Origin: Candidatus Methanimicrococcus labiotermitis
Lineage (GTDB): Archaea; Halobacteriota; Methanosarcinia; Methanosarcinales; Methanosarcinaceae
Assembly (NCBI GenBank): GCA_009784005.1
Contig: WRCE01000004.1
Coordinates: forward strand, 1-64,000
Direction: 5' to 3'
DNA length: 64,000 bases
Part shown: positions 8,355 through 18,014 of the stretch, piece by piece
Numbering within the stretch: the first letter of the stretch is position 1
Layout of the letters: every line of letters begins with the position of its first letter
Translations under genes and position numbers: made by a program
The notes under the pieces: generated by a model
The model's database searches: none
Seen by the model: the letters and a program-made list of their open reading frames with translations, nothing else
What the model was told of the DNA's origin: nothing

Positions 8355-11300
8355 TATGAATCGAAGTGTAACTCCCTGCTGATTTTCAAAAGACCCCTCT
8401 GTAATTGTTTCCATATTCGGCAATGCTTCATATTTAATTGTGTATTGGCCGCTAATATAATCCACATTGGATTGGTAACCGTCCAAATGGGCTCGAAGTG
8501 TCATAATATCCTCATTCATCAAATATGAATAACGGAATGTACCGTTTGGAACGCCTCTATTATACTTTTGAATTTCAATAACTATATCAGAACCGACAAG
8601 GATGAAGGACACATCAAAAGTCATATTATCAGCAGAAGGTTTACCGTTGACTTTTGCAATGTTTCCCAGCTGTCTTCCGGTTTGATCATAAGTATAAAGA
8701 TTCCCGCCGCTTCCCGAGTGAACGAATTTTAAAATTAGATGGTTATTGAGATAAATGTAACCGATATCTCCGGTTCCAGTGGAAACCCTCAAATTGGTTA
8801 AATCCACTCTTTGAACGCGATAACCTTCTTCTTCAAGGTAAAATTTAATGTTCTGCTGATTCACAAAAGAACCGGAATTACTCCAACTCGGCGCGGAAGA
8901 GGAATGAATGACATTAGGCATTGTTATTTCAGTCAAAGACTTTTCCATTTCAGATAAAGAAGAGAAACCGCCTTCCAAAGTTTCTCCCGTTAGTTCATAC
9001 GCACCCATTTGATTGTAAATTGAAAGTTCATCTGCCGGAAGATCAACAATGAAATCGTTGCTTCCGATCATCGAAAATTTATCCTCCAAAAAACCGGCGG
9101 TTTTATTATCGGATTGAAGATTGGAGGATTGGTCAAAAGTATCGGAAGATTGACTAAAAGATTGACTGAGTGATTGACCAAACGATTGACTAAGAGATTG
9201 ATTGAATCCTGCATTTGCGGGATTCATATTTGACCCCGTCTTTTCAATATTCAGAAGGTCAGTTTCATCACGAGTTGTATTTGATTGGACATACAAAGGT
9301 TCGCCCTCAATTAAATTTCCGCTGTAGGTGCCGAAAGTTTCCATCCCGTCAATTGAAACGACTTCTTTAACCATTCTTAATCGTGAGTCATACGAATACG
9401 ATTTGGTCACAACACCCGAACTGACTTTGGATAAAGTGCCTATTGTGCCGTTATCGTATTCATAAACAACATCGTCATCGTTTGGATAACGGATCAATAT
9501 CAGGCGGTCAAGAGCATCATATTCATACTCAATTGTCACGCCTCTGGCATCTGTTTGAGACGCGATTTTATTATTCGGTGTATAAGCATATGTCCAAACG
9601 CCCAAATCAGGGTCGTCCATCATGACCTGCTGCCCCAGCGAATCATAAACAAAAGTCGTGTTTTCAACTTTATATGCCGTATCAATCGGGGTAGCGGTAC
9701 CGAGTGTACTCAAACTTAGGTTTAGAAGCAACGTATTTTCCAAACTTCCGGCTGCAACATTTGAATTTTCGACGAGGAATGAGATGTTTGACTGGTCATA
9801 ATATTGGTTGGGGATAATTTTTATCAACTGATTCAAGGCATCGTATTCATAGCACGTTTCATAAATTTCATTGCCGTTGAACTCGGTCACTTTCACAATG
9901 TTTCCGTGAATATCCTTGTCAATTTGGATTTTATGTCCGTTTTCATCAAATGAAACGATTTTTAATTGGTTATATTCCGCTTGTTTGAAAGAACCGTCAG
10001 GACTTGTCACTTGAATGACTCTTCCGAACATATCGTACTGATTCACGGTCACCAGCGCCGGCTCATCCCCTTTTCTCGGTGCTATGATTTTTGAAACACC
10101 GCCGTAGTCGTCATAATACGTTTCAGTTATTATTTTTTGAGAAAGAATATCAGAGTCGGACTCCGTTTTAATAACTCTTTTCAGACCATCGTAATAATTC
10201 CACATGTCATAGTACTGATTGCCCTGTTTTTTTGTTGAGATTTTGATGTATTCGGGGGCTTGCCCATCAATGAAATAATAATATTGTATTGTCGGTAAAA
10301 ATGGTGTGTCTCCCGGCTTAATTACCGTTGTGATCCTTCTGAGGCCGTCATATACCATGATCGTTTCAAAGCCATTCGGATCGGTTATTTTTTCCAGTTT
10401 GCCGGTGCTCAAATTATGTTCCAGCAATGTTGTCTGACTCAAAGCGTTTGTAAACGAAATCGGAAAAATCGGATTTGTTCCGTATGAAATTGTTGTTATA
10501 TGCCCGTTCCCGTCTGTTCGTGAGATGAGGTTTCCGAAAGAATCATAATCGAATTCTTTGACAATATCATCTCCGCCATTGTTCCAAGAAACGATTTTTG
10601 TCATCAGCCCTTTTGACGGCGCGGCGTTTAAGCCGGAATTGCCGTCATAATAGAATTCGGCTTCGGCTGCTTTTTGAAGGTTAGCGTCCTTTATCGTTTC
10701 CTTTTTGACTTTATTTAAAATCCAATTGTTTGTGTTGTAAGTGTATTCAAACAAAATCGTGTTTTCATCGCCGGTGATTGACAAATCGCCTTCGTTGAAA
10801 ATACTGATAACATTTCCGTATGCATCAAATTCATAATTGGTTTTAGAAACGACGGGGATTGTTTTGCCGTCATAGAGAAATGTTGAGGTATTGTTTAACA
10901 AAACCTCAAAAATGTCTTCGGCGGAATTGACAATGAAATTGTTTTCCGTTTTTGAATAAAGTACATCGGACGCAGACTTTGTAATTGTTAAGTGTTCCTT
11001 GCCTTTTTTGGCTTTATCCTGATGGAAATAATGTTCTGTGACAGTGCGCCCGTTGGTGACGGTGACTTGCCTGAAACCTCTGAATTCCGTATTGCCTTTT
11101 GGTTCAAAGTGCATAAAGCCGCCTTTATAGTCGTACGTAAGCGTTGAAACGGTTTTTTGATCGTTTTGCATGCCATTGTCGATTTCAACATTTTTGACGA
11201 CCTGGATTACAGTCGGAAGGCCATGTTTTCCATTTTCGTCAGTGTTATCATATTTTGTGGAGGGAGCGTATTCAATTTTTGTAACAGCGCCGGAGGAGTG

Positions 11301-13505
11301 ATTGACTTGGGTTAAAAGGTTAGGGACGGAATTGGGAGAATTGATCCAAGTATTTTTTTTTGAACCGGACTGGAGTGATTGAACAATATCAGTAAGACCA
11401 TCGCCATTAATATCAACAAATCGAACGCCTTGATCCCGATCATAATCAGAAATGTATACCGGGAAAAATATTGAAGAATTGAGAACAAAACCATTGCCTG
11501 TGTTAATCCAAATACGTTTAAATGGAGAATTATCAACTTCAAAAGGACGAGAATGGACAACATCAGGAAGCCCATCACCGTTTATGTCAATAACTCGGAC
11601 ACCCGAACCTCGAATAGATTCAGGAAATGACAGAGAAGAATCAAGAACAAAATCATTACCAGTGTTAATCCAGACCGCGTTTGGCACGCCAGGCAGAAGA
11701 ATATCAGGGAGGCCGTCACCGTTAATATCAGCAACTTGGAAAGGTGTCACTCCGGTACTTAATAATGGAAGGGTAGACCAAGATGAATCAAGAACAAAAC
11801 CACTGCCGGTATTAATCCAAACATTATGGGGTAAAGGAGAATCCGTTATTTGTAATCGGACAATATCGGGAAGGCCATCACCGTTTATATCAAAAATTTG
11901 AACATTATGCTGCCATATAGGTATAGGAATAGACCAAGAAGGATCAAGAACAAAATCATTACCTGTGTTAATCCAAACATTTTGAGTAGAACCGTTTGAT
12001 TGGACGATATCAGTAAATCCATCACCGTTTATGTCAACTAATCGGACTCCGTTATCTCTATCATTCATAATAATATGTACAGGAATCGACCAAGAAGGAT
12101 CAAGAACAAAACCACTGCCTGTGTTGATCCAAACATTTTTGGTTGAAGTAATTGTAGGATTAATTCCGGGAGATTGACTGCCAATCGATTGGACAATATC
12201 TGGAAGACCATCGCCGTTTAGGTCAACAAAGCGGACACTTGTATCCTTCCCATTCCAAATGAATGGAGGAATCTGCCAAGAAGGATCAGAAACAAATTCA
12301 CTGCTTATTGAACCATAACTAAAACTTGTCGCCGGCAAACGTGTTGAATCCATCCCGATCAAGGAAATCGAATCCAATAAAACGTGATTGTTAGAAACAT
12401 AATGAATTTCATATCTATAAACAAGCTGACCGTCCGCTTTAATTGAAACCGCGGACAATAAACATTTTTCAGAGACTCGGCTGCCGTCTCTGTATCCGTT
12501 AAATGTGACGGGTTTGTTTGTCCTTTCAAATTCGATAACGTTAAACCCGTTATTATAAGAGATATTGTTCAAATAAGATGTGCCGACCTCGCCTGCCACC
12601 GGATTTTTAACATAATTGTAAACAATTAAATTCCCGTTCACGTCTTTGATTTGATCCAATTTCCACTTTGTCACATAATCTCGACCGGTAACAGAATTTA
12701 AAAGTTCAGAGTCTGAAGTATAGCCGAAACGATACAAGGTGCCGTCCTTTGTTGTGACGGTCCAATATTCTCCTTTCTGGTTGGAACCACCCGAAACCTT
12801 TTGGATTTTCATGTAAGTTTCGATTTCAGTATGGTAAAAACCGTCTGTTTCAGAGTAAATTAATTTATGACTTTGGCCGTCAAAAATCAAAACGAAACGG
12901 TCATCTGAAATGTCATTCGGTGTAAAATTGACGTCCCTTAAAATGTAATATTCATTCAATGACCAGCCGTTTCCAAGCCAGCCGTACACGCCGCCAACGC
13001 TTTGACTGTTATAGCTTAATTCAATCTTTGGCTGAAAACCCGCAATTCCTTTTGGGACTTCAATAGGATAGGTATAGACGGCAGCGCCCGAAAAAAGGCT
13101 TGTTAAAAAAGCGTCATTCGAGAAACCCAATTCAGCGGATTGGATGGATGTCAGAGAAGAAAGACTGCCATCAGGACCGGGGGTTGTGATGGAATTCATG
13201 GACATTGTTTCGTCTAATGGATCGATTTCAAGATTTTCGTCATTCAAAAAGGCGTCTAAGTTCATTTCTTCGTTTTCTTCTAAATTTAACAAGTTAGAAG
13301 TTTCAAAATTTTCAGTCATGGCGCCTGATTTTTCAGTCGGATTGCTATCTCGCGGAGAAGAAGCCGGGGCAGAATTGCCGGAAGAAGAGCCGGAAGAAGA
13401 GCCTGAAGGTTCCGCTTCAAGAGCAACTGAGAAAGACGGGGTGAGAATCATTAAAGCGATGCAAACAATAATTATTTTTTTCAAATCCATATCTGTCACA
13501 CTCAT
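8352..13505 (-). CDS. Secreted SpvB/FG-GAP/YD-repeat giant protein, 5' part
   Basis: Frame of 1717 residues ending at TAG. Order: signal peptide (MDLKKIIIVCIALMILTPSFS; this internal ATG at 13490 is an equally good start), Ser/Gly-rich linker, SpvB-like N-terminal domain (residues about 130-400, VYTYPIEVPKGIAGFQPKIELSYN), six FG-GAP/VCBS-type repeats with the D-[IL]-NGDG-[LF]-[PT]-D motif (DNA about 11390-12220), a long run of YD repeats (about 9430-10900), a Ser/Gln-rich tandem linker (about 9115-9205), and the first beta-rich repeat. This is the architecture of bacterial TcdB/TcaC- and RHS-type toxins, rare in archaea and probably acquired by transfer. Predicted exported and surface-attached or released. 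Confidence 0.85.
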   Translation of the reverse strand: MSVTDMDLKKIIIVCIALMILTPSFSVALEAEPSGSSSGSSSGNSAPASSPRDSNPTEKSGAMTENFETSNLLNLEENEEMNLDAFLNDENLEIDPLDETMSMNSITTPGPDGSLSSLTSIQSAELGFSNDAFLTSLFSGAAVYTYPIEVPKGIAGFQPKIELSYNSQSVGGVYGWLGNGWSLNEYYILRDVNFTPNDISDDRFVLIFDGQSHKLIYSETDGFYHTEIETYMKIQKVSGGSNQKGEYWTVTTKDGTLYRFGYTSDSELLNSVTGRDYVTKWKLDQIKDVNGNLIVYNYVKNPVAGEVGTSYLNNISYNNGFNVIEFERTNKPVTFNGYRDGSRVSEKCLLSAVSIKADGQLVYRYEIHYVSNNHVLLDSISLIGMDSTRLPATSFSYGSISSEFVSDPSWQIPPFIWNGKDTSVRFVDLNGDGLPDIVQSIGSQSPGINPTITSTKNVWINTGSGFVLDPSWSIPVHIIMNDRDNGVRLVDINGDGFTDIVQSNGSTQNVWINTGNDFVLDPSWSIPIPIWQHNVQIFDINGDGLPDIVRLQITDSPLPHNVWINTGSGFVLDSSWSTLPLLSTGVTPFQVADINGDGLPDILLPGVPNAVWINTGNDFVLDSSLSFPESIRGSGVRVIDINGDGLPDVVHSRPFEVDNSPFKRIWINTGNGFVLNSSIFFPVYISDYDRDQGVRFVDINGDGLTDIVQSLQSGSKKNTWINSPNSVPNLLTQVNHSSGAVTKIEYAPSTKYDNTDENGKHGLPTVIQVVKNVEIDNGMQNDQKTVSTLTYDYKGGFMHFEPKGNTEFRGFRQVTVTNGRTVTEHYFHQDKAKKGKEHLTITKSASDVLYSKTENNFIVNSAEDIFEVLLNNTSTFLYDGKTIPVVSKTNYEFDAYGNVISIFNEGDLSITGDENTILFEYTYNTNNWILNKVKKETIKDANLQKAAEAEFYYDGNSGLNAAPSKGLMTKIVSWNNGGDDIVKEFDYDSFGNLISRTDGNGHITTISYGTNPIFPISFTNALSQTTLLEHNLSTGKLEKITDPNGFETIMVYDGLRRITTVIKPGDTPFLPTIQYYYFIDGQAPEYIKISTKKQGNQYYDMWNYYDGLKRVIKTESDSDILSQKIITETYYDDYGGVSKIIAPRKGDEPALVTVNQYDMFGRVIQVTSPDGSFKQAEYNQLKIVSFDENGHKIQIDKDIHGNIVKVTEFNGNEIYETCYEYDALNQLIKIIPNQYYDQSNISFLVENSNVAAGSLENTLLLNLSLSTLGTATPIDTAYKVENTTFVYDSLGQQVMMDDPDLGVWTYAYTPNNKIASQTDARGVTIEYEYDALDRLILIRYPNDDDVVYEYDNGTIGTLSKVSSGVVTKSYSYDSRLRMVKEVVSIDGMETFGTYSGNLIEGEPLYVQSNTTRDETDLLNIEKTGSNMNPANAGFNQSLSQSFGQSLSQSFSQSSDTFDQSSNLQSDNKTAGFLEDKFSMIGSNDFIVDLPADELSIYNQMGAYELTGETLEGGFSSLSEMEKSLTEITMPNVIHSSSAPSWSNSGSFVNQQNIKFYLEEEGYRVQRVDLTNLRVSTGTGDIGYIYLNNHLILKFVHSGSGGNLYTYDQTGRQLGNIAKVNGKPSADNMTFDVSFILVGSDIVIEIQKYNRGVPNGTFRYSYLMNEDIMTLRAHLDGYQSNVDYISGQYTIKYEALPNMETITEGSFENQQGVTLRFI

Positions 13506-13577
13506 TTAACCACTAGGTAGTAACAATTAACAAAAACGGTTGTAGTATCTTAGAGCAACAAAACATAAATATGTTAC

Positions 13578-13600
13578 TATATATATATATATATATATAT
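13578..13600. repeat. (TA)n tract upstream of the RHS gene
   Basis: Uninterrupted TA dinucleotide run of about 11-12 units, 73-95 bases before the RHS start codon. It overlaps the place where the archaeal TATA box would be, so its length could set promoter strength. The rest of 13506-13790 is AT-rich with no further gene. Confidence 0.7.
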
Positions 13601-13790
13601 GCGTTTATTAAATTGGAACGATTTTAGTAAAATTGTAAACAGGAGATGAGGATAAAAAGATTTTTAAATAAATCAAAAACAGATGTTACAAATAAAATAA
13701 AAAAGAAGCAATGAAAACAAAAAAGCATAGTCTGCCGTTTTTTAAATCATCCCGTTTACGCCCGCATTTCCGAATGCCGGCATATCCATT

Positions 13791-14366
13791 TCATTCCCAC
13801 AAATACCTGTACTTATCCAAAAAAGCATACTGTTCCGCCTCTCTTGACCGCTGATAAATCAAAGCCGCCGGGTGAAATATCTTCACGACAAACGTTTTGT
13901 CTTCTTTTTGTTTGGCTTCGCCCCATTCTAAGGATTCGCCGTATGCTTTTTCGGCGGTGTTGCCGAGAAGGATGATAACTTTGGGCTTCATCAATGCCAA
14001 CTGCGCTTCTAAAAACGGGCGGCAAATTTCGATTTCCTGCTTTGTCGGCGTTCGGTTGGCGGGCGGGCGGCATTTCAGCGTGTTGATAACAGCCCAATCC
14101 TCTTCTTTTAAAGCCATGTAAGCGATGAATTTGTCAAGCAACTTTCCGGCGCGGCCGCAGAACGGGACGCCGGTTTCGTCTTCATTTTTGCCGGGGGCCT
14201 CGCCGATAAAAACAACTTTGGGATGAGGTGACCCTTTGGAAATCACTTTGTTCGTGGCGGTGGCGTGCAAACCGCATTTTCGGCATGCTGAAATCTCTTG
14301 TTCCAAATGCAAAAATCCGCCGGCAGCAAGATCAGCAGCAGAAGAGGAGACGATATTCGATGTCAC
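13791..14366 (-). CDS. Family 4 uracil-DNA glycosylase
   Basis: Iron-sulfur uracil-DNA glycosylase that removes uracil from DNA to start base excision repair. Visible: paired cysteines ACRKCGL near residue 30, motif 1 GEAPGKNEDETGVPFCGRAG near 56, further cluster cysteines in LKCRPP near 100 and EICRPF near 118, and the HPAALIYQR motif near 168. About 191 residues, typical length. The open frame reaches a TTG at 14372, but the GTG at 14366 has GGATGA seven bases upstream and is the better start. A TATA-like box lies about 60 bases further upstream. Single gene, divergent from trkA. Confidence 0.92.
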   Translation of the reverse strand: MTSNIVSSSAADLAAGGFLHLEQEISACRKCGLHATATNKVISKGSPHPKVVFIGEAPGKNEDETGVPFCGRAGKLLDKFIAYMALKEEDWAVINTLKCRPPANRTPTKQEIEICRPFLEAQLALMKPKVIILLGNTAEKAYGESLEWGEAKQKEDKTFVVKIFHPAALIYQRSREAEQYAFLDKYRYLWE

Positions 14367-14422
14367 TGTCAATTCATCCTTTTTATTAATCGATTGTATT
14401 GCTTGAACCGCATAAAAGGGTT

Positions 14423-14437
14423 TAAATTATATATATT
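14423..14437 (-). promoter_or_regulatory. TATA box of the uracil-DNA glycosylase gene
   Basis: AT-only stretch reading ATATATATAATTTA on the minus strand, roughly 57-70 bases before the GTG start, the expected place for an archaeal core promoter with a short leader. The 14440-14630 region beyond holds imperfect 18-bp repeats (CATTATCTGTATTA-type) and the trkA upstream region. Confidence 0.5.
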
Positions 14438-14635
14438 CAACACCTACTTTAATCTGAGTTTGGTTCATAAACATTTATCCCGATTTCGTTCTTTTCAGCC
14501 GTTTGGTCAATAATCGATATCATCAGCATTATCTGTATTACCGGCATTATCTGTATTAACGGCATCATCAACTGAAATCGGCATCAAATAAACGTATAAA
14601 ATCCATTTTCTAAATGAATCGGAAGAGAAAATCCC

Positions 14636-16000
14636 ATGAAAGTAGTTGTCATCGGGGCCGGCGAAGTGGGCTATAACATCGCCAAAGTCATGTCGGATAA
14701 GAATGACGTTATCGTGATTGACAAAGACGCTGACCGCGCCGCCCGCGCCAATGAATTGGACGTTCAGGTTATGGTCGGAAACGGCGCCAACGTCGATGTT
14801 CTCAAAGAACTGCCGGCTTTTGACCTCTTTGTCGCGGTTTCCAGCAGCGATGAAATCAATATTTTAGCCTGTTTGGCCGCTAAATCCGTCAGCGGCGGCA
14901 AAGCAAAGACCATTGCCCGCGTCAGTAATCCCGATTATATCAAAAAGCCGGTTTCTAACAAATCCGAAGTCGGCGTTGATGTCATGGTATGCCCCGAACT
15001 TTCGCTCGCGTCTGAAATCGCGGAACTCTTGTACATCAGAGGCGCAATCAACGCCGAAGTTTTTGCCGAAGGCAAAGTTGAGATGATTGAATTCATCATT
15101 TCAGAAGACAACCCGCTGATTGGGAAACACTTTGATGAACTGCACCTCAACGAATGCTGTACCGTCAGCGCTATTTTAAGACAAAATGACGCTGCCAATG
15201 ATGTCATCATTCCCAACGGCGATTCATTTTTAATGCCTGATGACCACGTTATCATCATCACCAGAGACGCGGATGTCGATGCCGTCGAAGCGCTGTTCTC
15301 ACCCGTTGCCTCCGCCCCCACCGATTCTAAGAAAAAGAAACGGAAAAAAATTCTTCTTATCGGCTGCGGAAACGTCGGTTTCTATTTAGCGAACCTGATT
15401 GACCAAGACCCCGAAATTGATTTAAAAATTATTGAACAAAATCAAGACCGCTGTTTGGAAGTCGTTGACCTGCTTCCCAATTCTCTTATCCTTCGCGGAG
15501 ACGCAACCAACATTGAGCTTCTTCGAGAAGAGGGCGCCGGATACTTCGACGTCGTCGTCGCCGTGACCGGCAGCGATGAGAAAAACCTGCTCTGCGGCTT
15601 GATGGCAAAACATTTCGGCGCCAAAAAAATCATCGCCAAAACAACGCATCCCGATTACATTCCCATCTTTGAGATGGTCGGCGTCGACATCGCGCTCAGC
15701 ACGCGAAATGTGACCGTCAACGAAGTGCTGCGCCTGACGCTCAGCCCAAGCGTAAAGACCCTGCGGTCGCTGCCTCAGGCGGGATCGGAAGTATTGGAAT
15801 ATTTGGTGACGGAAAAATCCGAAATGCTCGGAAAGCCGCTCAGAGACCTGCAATTCCCAAAAGACGCCATCGTCGGTATGATTACCCGCGGCGGCGAACA
15901 GATAATTCCAAACGGAAATTTGGAAATATTCCCCGGCGACAGGGTCATCGTTCTTTCAAAACCGGAAGCTTACGGGAAACTGAAAAAACTATTCAAGTGA
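14636..16000 (+). CDS. trkA: Trk potassium uptake regulatory protein TrkA
   Basis: Cytoplasmic nucleotide-binding subunit that gates the TrkH potassium channel. Two RCK modules are visible: Rossmann motif GAGEVGYNIAK at residue 7 with its TrkA-C domain to about 220, a short Lys-rich linker (SKKKKRKK), then a second Rossmann motif GCGNVGFYLANL near 241 and a second TrkA-C domain to residue 454. Full length for the two-RCK type. The trkH start follows 21 bases after its stop, so the two form an operon. Confidence 0.95.
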   Translation: MKVVVIGAGEVGYNIAKVMSDKNDVIVIDKDADRAARANELDVQVMVGNGANVDVLKELPAFDLFVAVSSSDEINILACLAAKSVSGGKAKTIARVSNPDYIKKPVSNKSEVGVDVMVCPELSLASEIAELLYIRGAINAEVFAEGKVEMIEFIISEDNPLIGKHFDELHLNECCTVSAILRQNDAANDVIIPNGDSFLMPDDHVIIITRDADVDAVEALFSPVASAPTDSKKKKRKKILLIGCGNVGFYLANLIDQDPEIDLKIIEQNQDRCLEVVDLLPNSLILRGDATNIELLREEGAGYFDVVVAVTGSDEKNLLCGLMAKHFGAKKIIAKTTHPDYIPIFEMVGVDIALSTRNVTVNEVLRLTLSPSVKTLRSLPQAGSEVLEYLVTEKSEMLGKPLRDLQFPKDAIVGMITRGGEQIIPNGNLEIFPGDRVIVLSKPEAYGKLKKLFK

Positions 16001-16021
16001 CGATGTGAAGGTTTGATTGGA

Positions 16022-17479
16022 ATGGTACAAGGCATTCGTTTTAAAAACATCTTTTCAATCGTCGGCAAAATTTTGTATTTGCTGGCCTTTGTCCAAATTA
16101 TTCCTTTAGCCATTGCTTTTTACTATAACGAACCGACGGCGCCGTTTCTGATTTCAATCGCGGCGGCGGGGCTGTTCGGCATTATTTTGGGCTATGCCTC
16201 AAAGGATAAAAAGGATAAAGAAGACGAGTGGACCGTTCGTGAAAGTTATGCGGCTGTCGCTTTCAGCTGGCTTTTCAGCGCCGTTTTTTGCGCCATCCCC
16301 TTTTTCTTTTCAGGCCTGACCGCGTTTGACGCTTTCTTTGAAAGCATGTCGGGCGTTACGACAACGGGCGCGACGATTTTACAGCACATTGACACTTATC
16401 CGAAAAGTTTGCTTTTCTGGCGGAGTTTAACGCAGTGGCTCGGGGGCCTGGGCGTTATCGCTTTATTTTTGGCCGTTATCCCAAAGGTCAACATGCGCGG
16501 CCGCCAGCTTTACAAAATGGAGTTTTCGGGGCCGACCGAAGATAAAATCCGCCCGAAAATCAGAAGTACGGCAAAAATTTTGTGGTATTTTTACATCGGC
16601 GCGACAGTTCTTCTGGTTCTGCTTTTGGTCATTTTGGAACTTCCCGTCTTTGACGCGCTGACCTATTCCCTGTCAACCATGTCAAGCGGCGGATTCACGG
16701 CGCACGACCAAAGCATTTTACCTTTCGCGAATTTCAAAGTTGAAATCGTCCTGATCATCTTCATGCTCATTGCCGGCATGAATTTTTCGTTGATTTACAA
16801 AACGGCTGCCAAAGGCCTGAAATATCTGACAAAAGACGAAGAATTCAAATTATACATCCTCTTCTTCTCGGTTATTTCAATAATTTTGGCGCTCGTTCTG
16901 TTCCGCGACATGAATTACAGCGCCGGCGAATCAATCCGGTACGCTTTTTTCCAAGTCGGCAGTCTCATAACGACAACGGGCTATGTGATTGCGGATTACG
17001 GTCAGTGGAGCGGCGCCGCTCAAACGCTCTTATTCGTGGTGATGTTTACCGGCGGCTGTTCGGGATCAACCGCCGGCGGCCCGACATTTGTCCGTTGGAT
17101 CATTTTGCTCAAATACGCCCGCCGCGACATTTTTAAATTTATACATCCAAACGCCGTCAAGCCGATCAAATACAACGGGAGAAGCCTGAATGAAGAAGTT
17201 GTGAATTCAACGATTTCCTTCATGATCCTTTATTTACTGGTTTTCATTGTCAGCACCGTTCTGCTGGGCATTCTGGAACTCGATTTAATGACGGCCGCAA
17301 CCGCATCCATCGCAACGCTCGGCAATATCGGCCCTGTTTTCGGCATGGTCGGCCCGTTCGGCAGCTTCTCGGAATTCTCCGCGCCCGCGCGCCTCGTCAT
17401 GATATTCAACATGTGGATCGGCAGGCTTGAACTTTACACCGTCCTCCTTCTGTTCACGCGTGAGTTCTGGAAAAAATGA
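16022..17479 (+). CDS. trkH: Trk potassium uptake transmembrane protein TrkH
   Basis: Potassium-translocating membrane subunit, about 485 residues. All four pore loops are visible: VTTTGATIL, MSSGGFTAHD, LITTTGYVIADY and LGNIGPVFGM, each in a M1-P-M2 repeat. The frame extends to a TTG at 16013, but GAAGG at 16006-16010 is spaced correctly only for the ATG at 16022, so I start there. Co-transcribed with trkA, which supplies its regulatory ring. Confidence 0.95.
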   Translation: MVQGIRFKNIFSIVGKILYLLAFVQIIPLAIAFYYNEPTAPFLISIAAAGLFGIILGYASKDKKDKEDEWTVRESYAAVAFSWLFSAVFCAIPFFFSGLTAFDAFFESMSGVTTTGATILQHIDTYPKSLLFWRSLTQWLGGLGVIALFLAVIPKVNMRGRQLYKMEFSGPTEDKIRPKIRSTAKILWYFYIGATVLLVLLLVILELPVFDALTYSLSTMSSGGFTAHDQSILPFANFKVEIVLIIFMLIAGMNFSLIYKTAAKGLKYLTKDEEFKLYILFFSVISIILALVLFRDMNYSAGESIRYAFFQVGSLITTTGYVIADYGQWSGAAQTLLFVVMFTGGCSGSTAGGPTFVRWIILLKYARRDIFKFIHPNAVKPIKYNGRSLNEEVVNSTISFMILYLLVFIVSTVLLGILELDLMTAATASIATLGNIGPVFGMVGPFGSFSEFSAPARLVMIFNMWIGRLELYTVLLLFTREFWKK

Positions 17480-17720
17480 TGACGACAACAATAACATCAA
17501 CGGGTTGAGTTATTCCCGCCGATTTAACGTCAAAGGATAGGCTCAAAAAATAATCATAAAGACGAAAGAGACAAAGGAAGCAGGTTACAAAAATAATTGC
17601 AGCCGAACGATTTTTTACTTTTGTTTTTTTCTGTTTATTTCTGTTACACTTTTGTTTTTTTCTGTTTATTTCTTTTTCTGTTTTTTGTTTTCTGCTTGTG
17701 TTTTTCAAGAAAAAAACAGA

Positions 17721-17811
17721 TTGTTATTTCTCGTTTATTTTTTGGCAGAAATCTCCATTTTCGAATTTGTGCGCTGCTTCGCATCGCCCAACTCCGAAAA
17801 TGGAGGTGGTT
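17721..17811 (+). repeat. Hairpin repeat element, copy 1
   Basis: About 90 bp, present again in reverse orientation at 20673-20762 with apparently one single-base indel. Inner inverted repeat CTCCATTTTCG (17753-17763) / CGAAAATGGAG (17795-17805) encloses a 31-base loop with its own small GCG...CGC stem. It lies in the gene-free 17480-18014 stretch, whose other content is T-rich repeats (TTTCTGTTTATTTC, 17600-17700). Confidence 0.85.
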
Positions 17812-17935
17812 AATGTGGTTTTTTGTGTTTGTTTTTCGGTTTATCAGTTCTTTTTTCGTTTCATTCAGGTAGAAAACAAAGAGGATAGGCTCAAAAAATT
17901 ATCAAAAAACAAAAGGAAAGGACCAAAAAACGGAT

Positions 17936-17997
17936 TAAAAAATGATTAAAAAATGATTAAAAAATGATTAAGAAATGATTAAAAAATGATTTAAAAA
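17936..17997. repeat. AAAAAATGATT tandem array
   Basis: Five or so copies of an 11-bp unit ending 18 bases before the stop codon of the geranylgeranyl reductase gene, on its downstream side. Confidence 0.8.
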
Positions 17998-18014
17998 GAG
18001 GGGCGGCAGCTCAA

